Source: an uncultured Oscillospiraceae bacterium (GTDB taxonomy: Bacteria > Bacillota > Clostridia > Oscillospirales > Oscillospiraceae). From it: a stretch of DNA of 6,222 bases. Of this stretch, positions 1-6,098 are shown piece after piece. Positions within the stretch are counted from its first letter, which is position 1, and each line of letters starts with the position of its first letter. The stretch spans positions 1 to 6,222 of the forward strand of contig CAJUPS010000148.1 in assembly GCA_910588045.1 (NCBI GenBank), written 5' to 3'. A model generated the notes under the pieces. That model saw only the letters and a list, made by a program, of their open reading frames with translations, searched no databases and was not told the DNA's origin. A program made the translations under genes and the position numbers.

Positions 1-28
1 GCACCGCACTTCGCAAATCCCCCGCATA

Positions 29-152
29 GGGAGCGGCGCTCCGAGCCGCTCCCGCAAGGGATTCTTAAACCGTAGGTTTAAGCCCGCTTTTGCCTACTTT
101 TCGCGGGCGCGAAAAGTAGGCGCGGAGTCCGGGGCCGCGTAGGTCCCGGGCC
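29..152 (-). repeat. Palindrome-rich interspersed repeat, left copy
   Basis: This ~124-bp element is the reverse complement of the block at 6099-6222, with one indel and a handful of substitutions. Read leftward (gene sense) it holds, in order: a block with an imperfect GGGACC/GGCCCC dyad (about 131-149); a 30-bp palindrome at 92-121 (14-bp arms, 2-base loop); a 19-bp palindrome at 64-82 (CTTAAACC-TAC-GGTTTAAG); and a GC-rich hairpin at 29-53 (9-bp arms, 7-base loop). It lies just downstream of the permease terminator-like hairpin. No coding potential or transposase is seen. A dispersed REP/MITE-like element or a conserved 3'-end structure are both possible. Bases 1-28 outside it hold nothing recognisable. 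Confidence 0.85.
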
Positions 153-183
153 ATCGACCAAGAAGAAGCTAAACGACCGTCCC

Positions 184-208
184 GGCACTCGGCCAGCGGC
201 CGAGTGCC
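184..208 (-). terminator. Hairpin abutting the permease stop codon, probable terminator
   Basis: A perfect 11-bp stem (arms 184-194 and 198-208) with a 3-base loop starts at the base directly after the permease TAG stop (211-209, leftward). The following leftward sequence is only moderately T-rich (TCGTTTAGCTTCTTCTT) and begins after a GGGACGG stretch, so the U-tract is not canonical. It may act as an inefficient intrinsic terminator or as a 3'-end-protecting stem. Confidence 0.6.
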
Positions 209-3200
209 CTATTCAATGGATTTCAACGACTCCGCCATATCAATTCTACGGAGCCTCGGCCGCATCCCGGCCGAGATAAGAAGCGTAAACGCCATGGTCA
301 GCAGGAAAGAGAGCACATAGCCAAGAGGAGAGATCCGACAGGCAAACGTCATGGAATCAATCTTGATCTGTGCCATCACGAAGGCGTGGAGCGCCTTCCC
401 CATTCCCAGTCCGGCAATGCTCCCCAAAACAGAGAGAATATTGATCTCCCGGAATACGTAGGAGGCCACCTCATTCTGGTAAAACCCCAAAACCTTGATG
501 GTGGCAATCTCACGGATACGCTCTGTCACATTGATGTTGGTCAGGTTGTAGAGAACAATAAACGCCAGCGCAGCCGCGCAAAGCACGATGACAACCACAA
601 TATAGTCCAGCCGGGAGAGCATACTGTCCACCCGCTCCCGGGTGGAGGCGTTCACCGTCACCGCACCCACGTCCTCGTCCTCCAGAAGAAGCGCCCCCTC
701 CTCATAGGGGTCCGCCCCCTCGTGGGCGCGGACATACAGCGTGTTGTACTCCGGTTCCTCCCCCAGCTGCTGGCGGTAGGTTTCTGCGGAGACATAGGCA
801 TAATTGAATACATAGTTGTCACACACGGCGGATACCTTGACCGCCATGGTCCCCAGTTTGCTGTCCCGCAGCTCCACGGTCTCCCCGGGGACAACCCCCA
901 GGCTCTCCGCCAGCCCGGTATTCAGCACCACCTCCCCGGGCCCGGGGTAGGCCACCGGCTCCTCGCCTCTGTGGAGGGACAGGAATCCCTCCAGACAATC
1001 GGTGGAGGACACCACCAGGTAGACGGACTTGCCGCCCTCCTCCACCACCACGTCCACGCTGCCGCTGTGGACCAGCAGCGCGTCCTCCTCGTTCCACCCA
1101 TAGCTCTCCAGGAAGGCCGCCGACGTCTCCGGCGTCTGCCCGTCCTGGAAGGTGACCGAGTAGTCGTACAGGGTGATCTCGTCAAACTGATCGTCCGCCA
1201 CGTGGGCAATGGAGTCCCGGATGCCAAAGCCGGTGCACAGCAGGGCCGTACATCCCCCGATGCCCAGAACCATCATGAAAAGACGGCTGCGGTAGCGCAG
1301 CACATTCCGGACGGAGACCTTGTGCAGGAAGCTCAGCCGCTTCCACAGGGGCGCAATGTACTCCAGAAAGACCCGGCGTCCCGCCTTGGGGGTCTTGGGC
1401 CGGATCAGCTCTGCGGCCTGCCGTTTCAGCTCCATCCGGCAGGCCAGATACGTGGCTCCCATGGAGCACAGCAGCGCCGCGGCAAAGGACACTGTCGCCA
1501 ACGCCGGAAGCACCGCATGTTCCAGGGGCGCAAAGCCGTAGATCATCCCGTAGATCTCCCAGATCACCCGGGGCAGTCCCGTGATGCCCAGGCCGTAGCC
1601 CGCCAGACTGCCCACCAGGGCGGCCGACCCGGAGTAGAACAGGTACTTGCTCATGATCTGACCGCCAGAGTAGCCCAGGGCCTTGAGCACGCCGATCTGG
1701 GTGCGCTCCTCGTCCACCATGCGCTTCATGGTGGTCATGCACACCAGCGCCGCCACCAGGAAGAAGAAGACGGGAAATACCACCGACACCGCCGCCACGA
1801 TGGAGGTATCGTTCTCAAAACAGATGCTGCCCGTGTTCTCCTCCCGGGTGAGGACATAGGTGGTGGCCCGCTTCAGCTCCTTCAGGTCCTCCCGGGCGTC
1901 GGCCAGCTCCTGCTCCGCGTCCCGCAGCTCCGTCTCCGCGTCGGCGAACTCCCGGTCCGCGTCCGCCCGGCCGTTGAGATACTCCTTCCAGCCGTCGTCC
2001 AGCTCCGTCCGGGCGTCGGCCAGCTCGCCGGGGGCCTTGTCCAGGTCGTTTTTCGCGTCGTCCAGCTTCTTCTGGGCGTCCCGCAGCTCCTGCCGGGCGT
2101 CGGAGAGCTTCCGCTCGCCGTCCGCCAGCTTCGTCTTGCCGTCCTCCAATTCCGCCAGACCGTCGGCGTACTCCGCCTCCCCGTCCTGTAGCTTCTGCCG
2201 GGCCTCCGCCAGCTCCCGGTCGGCGTCCGCCTTGGCCTGGTTGTACTCCGCCCAGCCGTCGTCCAGCTCACGCCGGGCGTCGTCCAATTCCCTCTTCGCG
2301 TCGTCCAGCTTGGTCCGGTTGGCCGCGATCTCCTTCCGGCCCTCCGCCAGCCGGGTCTGGCCCTCCCGCAGCTCCCGCTGGGACTGGGCCACCTTCGCCG
2401 CGCCCTCCTGGTACTGGGCGTAGCCATACTGGTACTCCTGTAAGCCCGCGTTGTACTCCTGCCACCCGGCGTCCAGCGTGGAGCGCAACGTGGTCAGCTG
2501 GATGCCCTCCGGCGTGGCCAGCAGCGTCTCGATCGGAACGCCGCTCGCCGCTGCCGCCTGCTGGAGCTTCTGGTATCCCGCCGCATACTGCGCCTCCCCG
2601 GCATCCAGCTGGGCCCTGCTGGCCTCCAGCTGCTGCCGCCCGCTCTCCAGCTGGGCCCAGGAGGCGTTCAGCTGGGACTCTGCGGCGTTCAGCTGGCGCT
2701 GGCCGTCCTGTAGCTCCCTCTCCCCGTCGGCGATCTCCGCCTCCGCGTCCTCCAGCTGTTTCAGGCCGTCGTTATACTCCGCCAGGCCGTCGGCGTACTC
2801 CCGCTCGCCGTCCAGGAGCTTCTGGTAGGCGTCCGCCAGCTCCCGCTCCGCGTCCGCCTTGGCCTGGTTGTACTCCGCCCAGCCGTCGTCCAGCTCGCGC
2901 CGGGCCTCCACCAGCTCCTGCTCGCCGTCGGCCACCTCCTTCTGGGCGTCGTCCAGCTCCTTCTGGGCGTCGGAGACCTTTTGCCGTCCGTCGGCGTAGT
3001 CCCGCCGGCCCTGCTCGTAGTCCACCTGACCCTGTTCAAAGTCCTTCTGTCCCTGCTCGTAGTCGGACTCGCCGTCGGTGAGCTCCCGGTAGGCATCGTC
3101 CAGCTCCTGTTCCGCGTCCGCCTTTTCCCGGTGGTAGTCGTCCCAGCCGTCGGCGATCTCCTGTTCCGCGTCTCGGATCTCCTCCATGGCGTCGTCATAC

Positions 3201-3955
3201 AGGGTCGTATACCGCAGCTCCGCCCGTTGCTCCAGGAAGTCCTCCACCTCCGGCTCCCAGGCGTCCATCTGCTCCCCGTAGGCGTCGGAGTAGGGCTCGG
3301 CGGCATCTGCCATTGCCAGGAAAATCTCGTGGTACGCCTCGAAGTCGAAGCCCTCCTCGGGGATATACACGAACCCGGCCACGCTTCCGCTCCCCAGGGA
3401 GCTGGTTCCCCGCTCATAGTTGAGGTAGTAGGGGGACCAGGCCAGTCCCACCACGGTGTAACCGCTGTACTTGAGCAGCTCCCGGGTGTCCTCGCTGTTG
3501 TCCCCGTTCACCGGCAGGACCCGGCCCAGATCCTCCTCCAGGAAATATTTCGCATCTCCCAGACACTCGTTGGGCGCCTCGGGCATCCGGCCCGCGGACA
3601 GCTTCAGCGTGTTGATGTCCTCCGTGATGGAGTGGGCCTTGACCACCACCTCGTGCCCCTCCCGGATCTCCGTGAGGAAGTCGGTGAATACCGCCCCCCG
3701 GGCGGCCTCCACGCCCTCCCTGGCGGCGAAGGCCGCCACGTCCTCATCGGTGAAGCCCAGAGTGGACAGCAGGCGGAAGTCGTAGAACCCGTGCTCCTCC
3801 AGGTATTTCACACCCGTGGCCATCATGTCCGGCTGGCAGGCCCGCAGTCCCGCGAAGAACCCCACCCCCAGCCCCACGATGGCCAGGATCGCCAGATACC
3901 GCCCCATGCTCTGCCGGATCTCCCGCAGAGCGGAGCGCAGCAGCGTCTTTACCAT
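209..3955 (-). CDS. FtsX/MacB-superfamily ABC permease with a giant extracellular coiled coil
   Basis: This is the membrane subunit paired with the ATPase encoded just upstream. Hydrophobicity suggests eight membrane segments in a duplicated FtsX plan: ~20-38; ~718-740, 770-793 and 812-838; ~890-911; ~1116-1137, 1167-1193 and 1208-1229. FtsX signatures appear twice: ERTQIGVLKALGYSGGQI (751-767) and ERIREIATIKVLGF (1145-1158). The first extracellular region (~39-717) has a globular part to ~245 and then a coiled coil (~250-698). The second (~912-1115) is ~200 residues without a coil. Transporters of this superfamily often couple ATP hydrolysis to mechanical movement outside the cell, not to classical transport; the substrate or partner here is unknown. 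The ATG at 3955 is supported by GGAGG at 3963-3967, 7 bases away, and overlaps the ATPase stop, suggesting translational coupling. The gene appears complete, and much longer than a plain MacB-type permease because of the coil. Confidence 0.93.
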   Translation of the reverse strand: MVKTLLRSALREIRQSMGRYLAILAIVGLGVGFFAGLRACQPDMMATGVKYLEEHGFYDFRLLSTLGFTDEDVAAFAAREGVEAARGAVFTDFLTEIREGHEVVVKAHSITEDINTLKLSAGRMPEAPNECLGDAKYFLEEDLGRVLPVNGDNSEDTRELLKYSGYTVVGLAWSPYYLNYERGTSSLGSGSVAGFVYIPEEGFDFEAYHEIFLAMADAAEPYSDAYGEQMDAWEPEVEDFLEQRAELRYTTLYDDAMEEIRDAEQEIADGWDDYHREKADAEQELDDAYRELTDGESDYEQGQKDFEQGQVDYEQGRRDYADGRQKVSDAQKELDDAQKEVADGEQELVEARRELDDGWAEYNQAKADAERELADAYQKLLDGEREYADGLAEYNDGLKQLEDAEAEIADGERELQDGQRQLNAAESQLNASWAQLESGRQQLEASRAQLDAGEAQYAAGYQKLQQAAAASGVPIETLLATPEGIQLTTLRSTLDAGWQEYNAGLQEYQYGYAQYQEGAAKVAQSQRELREGQTRLAEGRKEIAANRTKLDDAKRELDDARRELDDGWAEYNQAKADADRELAEARQKLQDGEAEYADGLAELEDGKTKLADGERKLSDARQELRDAQKKLDDAKNDLDKAPGELADARTELDDGWKEYLNGRADADREFADAETELRDAEQELADAREDLKELKRATTYVLTREENTGSICFENDTSIVAAVSVVFPVFFFLVAALVCMTTMKRMVDEERTQIGVLKALGYSGGQIMSKYLFYSGSAALVGSLAGYGLGITGLPRVIWEIYGMIYGFAPLEHAVLPALATVSFAAALLCSMGATYLACRMELKRQAAELIRPKTPKAGRRVFLEYIAPLWKRLSFLHKVSVRNVLRYRSRLFMMVLGIGGCTALLCTGFGIRDSIAHVADDQFDEITLYDYSVTFQDGQTPETSAAFLESYGWNEEDALLVHSGSVDVVVEEGGKSVYLVVSSTDCLEGFLSLHRGEEPVAYPGPGEVVLNTGLAESLGVVPGETVELRDSKLGTMAVKVSAVCDNYVFNYAYVSAETYRQQLGEEPEYNTLYVRAHEGADPYEEGALLLEDEDVGAVTVNASTRERVDSMLSRLDYIVVVIVLCAAALAFIVLYNLTNINVTERIREIATIKVLGFYQNEVASYVFREINILSVLGSIAGLGMGKALHAFVMAQIKIDSMTFACRISPLGYVLSFLLTMAFTLLISAGMRPRLRRIDMAESLKSIE
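2223..2269. repeat. 47-bp perfect direct repeat, copy 1 (inside the permease gene)
   Basis: It is identical over 47 bases to 2850-2896. The offset is 627 bp, exactly 209 codons, so both copies are read in the same frame. It encodes the core of coiled-coil module 3 (ELDDGWAEYNQAKADA). Confidence 0.9.
2850..2896. repeat. 47-bp perfect direct repeat, copy 2 (inside the permease gene)
   Basis: This is the partner of 2223-2269 and encodes the same residues in coiled-coil module 2. Similarity continues at lower identity on both sides, so the pair probably reflects duplication or gene conversion within the coil. Confidence 0.9.
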
Positions 3956-4653
3956 TCGATCTCCTCCACCGGGACGGGCCGGTCGTTGATCTCCTCGGAG
4001 AGGACCGTCCCGTTCTTCACCTGGATCACCCGGTCAGCCATGGCGGTGAGGGCGCTGTTGTGGGTGATGATAATGACCGTCATGCCATTTTTCCGGCTCA
4101 TGAGCTGCAAGAGCTTCAGGATGGACTTGCCCGTATTGTAGTCCAGGGCCCCCGTGGGCTCGTCGCACAGCAGCAGCTTGGGATTCTTGGCCAGGGCCCG
4201 GGCGATGGCCACCCGCTGCTGCTCGCCGCCGGAGAGCTGGGCGGGGAAGTTGTTCAGCCGCTCCCCCAGGCCCACGTTTTTCAGCACCTCGGAGGCGTCC
4301 AGCGGGTCCTTGCAGATCTGGGAGGCCAGCTCCACGTTCTCCAGGGCCGTCAGATTGGGCACCAGGTTATAGAACTGGAACACAAACCCGATGTCGTGAC
4401 GGCGGTAGGAGGTCAGCTGCCTGGCGCTGTAGGCGGAGATCTCCTCGTTCCCCAGGAAGACCCGGCCCTCCGTCAGCGTGTCCATGCCGCCGAGAATGTT
4501 CAGCAGCGTGGTTTTCCCCGCGCCGCTGGGGCCCACGATGACGCACAGCTCCCCCTTCTCCACGGCGAAGGTGGCGTCCCGCAGGGCCTCGATCTCCACC
4601 TCGCCCATATGATAGACCTTTTTGACGCCTTCAAACCGGACAAAACTGCTCAT
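3949..4653 (-). CDS. ABC transporter ATPase, MacB/LolD-type
   Basis: This cytoplasmic nucleotide-binding subunit is 234 residues long, normal for the family. All catalytic motifs are intact: Walker A GPSGAGKTT (41-49), Q-loop Gln93 (VFQFYN), signature LSGGEQQR (140-147), Walker B LLLCDEP (160-166, catalytic Glu165), D-loop GALD (168-171) and switch His198 (ITHN). The pattern, including LVPNLTALENVELA and DEPTGALD, fits the MacB/LolD/FtsE-like group that partners FtsX-type permeases. The ATG at 4653 has a Shine-Dalgarno GAGGTGA at 4658-4664. Its stop codon (3951-3949) overlaps the permease start by 7 bases, so the two are surely one operon. The sequence gives no clue to the exported or sensed substrate; an export, lipoprotein, peptide-resistance or cell-wall-hydrolase-control role are all possible. 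Confidence 0.95.
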   Translation of the reverse strand: MSSFVRFEGVKKVYHMGEVEIEALRDATFAVEKGELCVIVGPSGAGKTTLLNILGGMDTLTEGRVFLGNEEISAYSARQLTSYRRHDIGFVFQFYNLVPNLTALENVELASQICKDPLDASEVLKNVGLGERLNNFPAQLSGGEQQRVAIARALAKNPKLLLCDEPTGALDYNTGKSILKLLQLMSRKNGMTVIIITHNSALTAMADRVIQVKNGTVLSEEINDRPVPVEEIEW

Positions 4654-4695
4654 GCTCTCACCTCTGTATGTAGTCGCACAAAAATAAACAGAACC

Positions 4696-4726
4696 ATTAT
4701 ATCACACATCGGCGCGGAATGGTTAA
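4696..4726 (-). promoter_or_regulatory. Probable promoter of the ABC transporter operon
   Basis: Leftward, the sequence has a perfect TATAAT (4701-4696) preceded by TGA, giving an extended -10 (TGATATAAT). The best -35 match is weak (TTAACC, 4726-4721) with a long 19-bp spacer, so the extended -10 probably carries recognition. Transcription would start near 4689, giving an untranslated leader of about 35 bases. Confidence 0.7.
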
Positions 4727-4739
4727 AATTTCGTAAAAG

Positions 4740-4773
4740 AATTTCAGAAAATTTTGCCGTCTTTTCTGGAATT
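4740..4773. promoter_or_regulatory. Candidate operator dyad between the divergent promoters
   Basis: Inverted arms AATTTCAGAAAA (4740-4751) and TTTTCTGGAATT (4762-4773) match at 11 of 12 positions around a 10-bp spacer. The dyad lies upstream of both predicted start sites, so it would not be transcribed from either and is better read as a DNA-binding site than as an RNA hairpin. It ends 6 bp before the aroF -35 box. AT-richness makes chance dyads more likely, so this is only a candidate; it could also serve as an UP-element-like A/T tract region. Confidence 0.35.
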
Positions 4774-4778
4774 TCCTC

Positions 4779-4807
4779 TTGCCATCGCAGAAAAACCGTG
4801 GTAAAAT
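4779..4807 (+). promoter_or_regulatory. aroF leader promoter
   Basis: The -35 TTGCCA (4779-4784, 5 of 6 consensus) is followed by a 17-bp spacer and -10 TAAAAT (4802-4807), with an upstream TG giving an extended -10 (TGGTAAAAT). Transcription should start near 4814, about 25 bases before the leader peptide ATG. This is the best sigma-A-type match in the rightward direction. Confidence 0.8.
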
Positions 4808-4838
4808 AGCTCCATCCTTGCAACGAGAGGGTTTTACG

Positions 4839-4898
4839 ATGAACATCAGCCGTTCCGCCATCTACTATTCCTTTACCTTTATCTGCACAAGTAGATAA
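4839..4898 (+). CDS. aroF leader peptide (19 residues, Tyr/Phe-rich)
   Basis: Predicted product: MNISRSAIYYSFTFICTSR. A Shine-Dalgarno GAGAGGG (4825-4831) lies 7 bases before the ATG at 4839; the stop is TAA at 4896-4898. The control codons TAC TAT TCC TTT ACC TTT (4863-4880) place two Tyr and two Phe within six codons, just upstream of an attenuator and the gene for the first aromatic-pathway enzyme. The Phe codons are both TTT, whereas aroF uses mostly TTC. Its presumed role is to report Tyr- and Phe-tRNA charging through ribosome position, as in pheA- and trp-type leaders; the peptide itself probably has no function. It is too short for routine gene calling. The placement, ribosome site and codon content support it together, but translation is not proven. 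Confidence 0.82.
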   Translation: MNISRSAIYYSFTFICTSR

Positions 4899-4900
4899 GG
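4876..4900 (+). promoter_or_regulatory. Possible pause hairpin over the end of the leader peptide
   Basis: Arms 4876-4886 (CCTTTATCTGC) and 4891-4900 (GTAGATAAGG) pair over 10 bp with one bulged T (4880), one G-U pair and an ACAA loop. The hairpin includes the second Phe codon and the leader stop codon, so a translating ribosome would melt it. Its position fits the transcription-pause (1:2-like) hairpin of known attenuators, but unlike a classical 1:2 stem it does not sequester most of the predicted antiterminator strand. Confidence 0.5.
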
Positions 4901-4963
4901 GTTGTTTTGCTGCGGCGGTAAGCTGGTAAGGAAAATCCATCCGGGTCTTACAGTAAAGCAACT
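4900..4963 (+). promoter_or_regulatory. Predicted antiterminator pairing of the aroF attenuator
   Basis: Bases 4901-4912 (GTTGTTTTGCTG) can pair with 4951-4962 (CAGTAAAGCAAC) over 12 uninterrupted base pairs, two of them G-U; G4900-T4963 adds a thirteenth (G-U). This would take up the top of the terminator 5' arm, its loop and the first bases of the 3' arm. The upstream strand starts two bases after the leader stop codon. A ribosome at the stop would cover it, while one stalled on the Tyr/Phe codons would leave it free. A second weaker pairing (4923-4931 with 4946-4953, one bulge) could assist. The lower 10 bp of the terminator stem are not directly consumed, which is the model's main weakness. 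Confidence 0.6.
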
Positions 4964-4980
4964 GTAGGACCCGGTTTTTT
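4941..4980 (+). terminator. Intrinsic terminator (attenuator) upstream of aroF
   Basis: A 14-bp GC-rich stem (arms 4941-4954 and 4961-4974, one G-U pair), loop AAAGCA, is followed immediately by six T (4975-4980). It lies between the leader peptide and aroF, with 40 bases left before the aroF ATG. A canonical terminator placed upstream of a gene and downstream of its promoter indicates conditional read-through. Confidence 0.95.
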
Positions 4981-5020
4981 CATGCAGCGTCAAAATTTAT
5001 AGATTAGGAGTGGATATACC

Positions 5021-6055
5021 ATGATCGTCATTCTGAAAAAATCCGCGGAGAAACAGCAGGTGGAGCTCTTCGACAACTGGCTGCACAGCATGGGTCTGGA
5101 GACCCACAAATCCATCGGCGAGAACCACACCATCGTGGGCCTGGTGGGGGACACCTCCCGGGTGGACATCGAGAGTATCCTGGCCCTGGACATCGTGGAG
5201 ACCGTCAAGCGTATCCAGGAGCCCTACAAGAACGCCAACCGGAAGTTCCACGAGCAGGACACCGTCATCACCCTCTCCAACGGGGCCAAGATCGGCGGGG
5301 GTCACTTCCTGGTGATGGCCGGGCCCTGTTCGGTGGAGACCGAGGAGCAGATCATCTCCGTGGCCCGGTCCGTGAAGGCCGCCGGGGCCCAGGTCCTCCG
5401 GGGCGGGGCCTTCAAGCCCCGGACCTCCCCCTACGCCTTCCAGGGCCTCCACGAGGAGGGCATCCGGCTGCTCCAGGAGGCCCGGGCCGCCACAGGGCTG
5501 CCCATCGTCACCGAGATCATGGACGCCAAGCACCTGCCCCTCTTCGAGGACATCGACATCATCCAGGTGGGGGCCCGGAACATGCAGAATTTCGAGCTTC
5601 TCAAGGAGCTGGGGAAGCTGCGCAAGCCAGTGCTCATCAAGCGGGGCATGGCCAACACGCTCCAGGAGCTGCTCATGAGTGCGGAATACGTCATGGCGGG
5701 GGGCAACGACCAGGTGATCCTCTGTGAGCGGGGCATCCGCACCTTTGAGACCGCCACCCGGAACACCATGGATCTCTCCGTTATTCCGGTGCTCCACCAG
5801 CTCAGCCACCTGCCGGTGGTGGTGGATCCCAGTCACGCCACGGGGCGGTGGGAGCTGGTGGCCCCCATGGCCCTGGGGGCCACGGCCTGTGGGGCGGATG
5901 GGCTTATTGTGGAGGTCCACAACGACCCGGAACATGCGCTCTGTGATGGGCCGCAGAGCCTGCGGCCCGAGAAATTTGAAAATCTGATGGGGAAGATTCG
6001 GGCGATCCGGCCCTACTCGGATCACTCCTTTACGACCGGGGAAGTGGTCATCTGA
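5021..6055 (+). CDS. aroF: 3-deoxy-7-phosphoheptulonate (DAHP) synthase, Thermotoga-type with N-terminal ACT-like domain
   Basis: This enzyme condenses phosphoenolpyruvate and erythrose 4-phosphate to DAHP, the first step of the shikimate pathway, in the cytoplasm. It has 344 residues, the usual size for this subfamily. Residues 1-~66 form the ferredoxin/ACT-like domain, which in the Thermotoga enzyme mediates Tyr/Phe feedback inhibition. The barrel domain (~75-340) carries GPCSVE (101-106), the substrate-binding block RGGAFKPRTSPYAFQG (127-142), VGARNMQNF (183-191), IKRGM (206-210) and DPSHATG (269-275). Likely metal ligands Cys103, His272, Glu298 and Asp309 are all present. The ATG at 5021 begins MIVILKK, typical for this domain; AGGAG at 5006-5010 lies 10 bases upstream. 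It stands alone after a Tyr/Phe attenuator. The TGA stop at 6053-6055 is followed by a hairpin. The fusion partner chorismate mutase seen in some relatives is absent. Confidence 0.96.
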   Translation: MIVILKKSAEKQQVELFDNWLHSMGLETHKSIGENHTIVGLVGDTSRVDIESILALDIVETVKRIQEPYKNANRKFHEQDTVITLSNGAKIGGGHFLVMAGPCSVETEEQIISVARSVKAAGAQVLRGGAFKPRTSPYAFQGLHEEGIRLLQEARAATGLPIVTEIMDAKHLPLFEDIDIIQVGARNMQNFELLKELGKLRKPVLIKRGMANTLQELLMSAEYVMAGGNDQVILCERGIRTFETATRNTMDLSVIPVLHQLSHLPVVVDPSHATGRWELVAPMALGATACGADGLIVEVHNDPEHALCDGPQSLRPEKFENLMGKIRAIRPYSDHSFTTGEVVI

Positions 6056-6057
6056 TT

Positions 6058-6078
6058 TTCGCGCACTCCGTGCGCGAA
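6058..6078 (+). terminator. Hairpin just after aroF, possible terminator
   Basis: An 8-bp stem (TTCGCGCA at 6058-6065, TGCGCGAA at 6071-6078) with loop CTCCG begins two bases after the aroF stop codon. No clear T-run follows (CGGGAAATTCTTCTCG), so it is a weak intrinsic terminator at best. The repeat that follows from 6099 may contribute to 3'-end formation. Confidence 0.5.
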
Positions 6079-6098
6079 CGGGAAATTCTTCTCGAATC

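Larger units (their letters stand above)
1862..3208 (-). other. Permease coiled-coil region (residues ~250-698) with four repeated modules
   Basis: The region is built of acidic heptads of the type xLxDGxx or xYADGxx, with Gly or Ala recurring every seven residues. This resembles the heptads of YhgE/Pip-type surface proteins. Four related 43-residue modules start at residues 263, 351, 560 and 648, with Trp at 271, 359, 568 and 656. Spacings are 88, 209 and 88. Modules 2 and 3 agree at 38 of 43 positions. Each contains an 11-residue step (for example Tyr362 to Leu373), a stutter in the heptad phase. A non-heptad break at ~471-486 (SGVPIETLLATPEGIQ) divides the region into two arms of about 210 residues, suggesting an antiparallel hairpin. 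Confidence 0.8.

Noticed and set aside
29..152. CRISPR repeat or tRNA-like structure in the end repeats
   Set aside because: There is one copy per site with different palindromes in tandem, no regular spacers, and no cloverleaf or CCA-type features.
386..2191. Long rightward open frame (601 codons) opposite the permease gene
   Set aside because: It lies wholly antisense to a gene with clear FtsX domains; its product is rich in His, Arg, Gln, Gly and Leu with no recognisable domain, as expected from the complement of GC-rich codons.
2981..4141. Rightward open frame (386 codons) antisense to the permease and ATPase
   Set aside because: It crosses the boundary of two well-supported leftward genes and shows no domain; it is an artefact of GC-rich, repetitive coding sequence.
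4650..4961. Leftward open frame (103 codons) across the intergenic region
   Set aside because: It starts inside the aroF terminator stem, runs through both promoters and the leader in antisense, and has no recognisable domain.
4814..5020. T-box riboswitch in the aroF leader
   Set aside because: No T-box sequence (AGGGTGGNACCGCG-like) or specifier stem was found; the GGTAAG stretches at 4917-4931 do not match. The Tyr/Phe leader ORF explains the terminator better.
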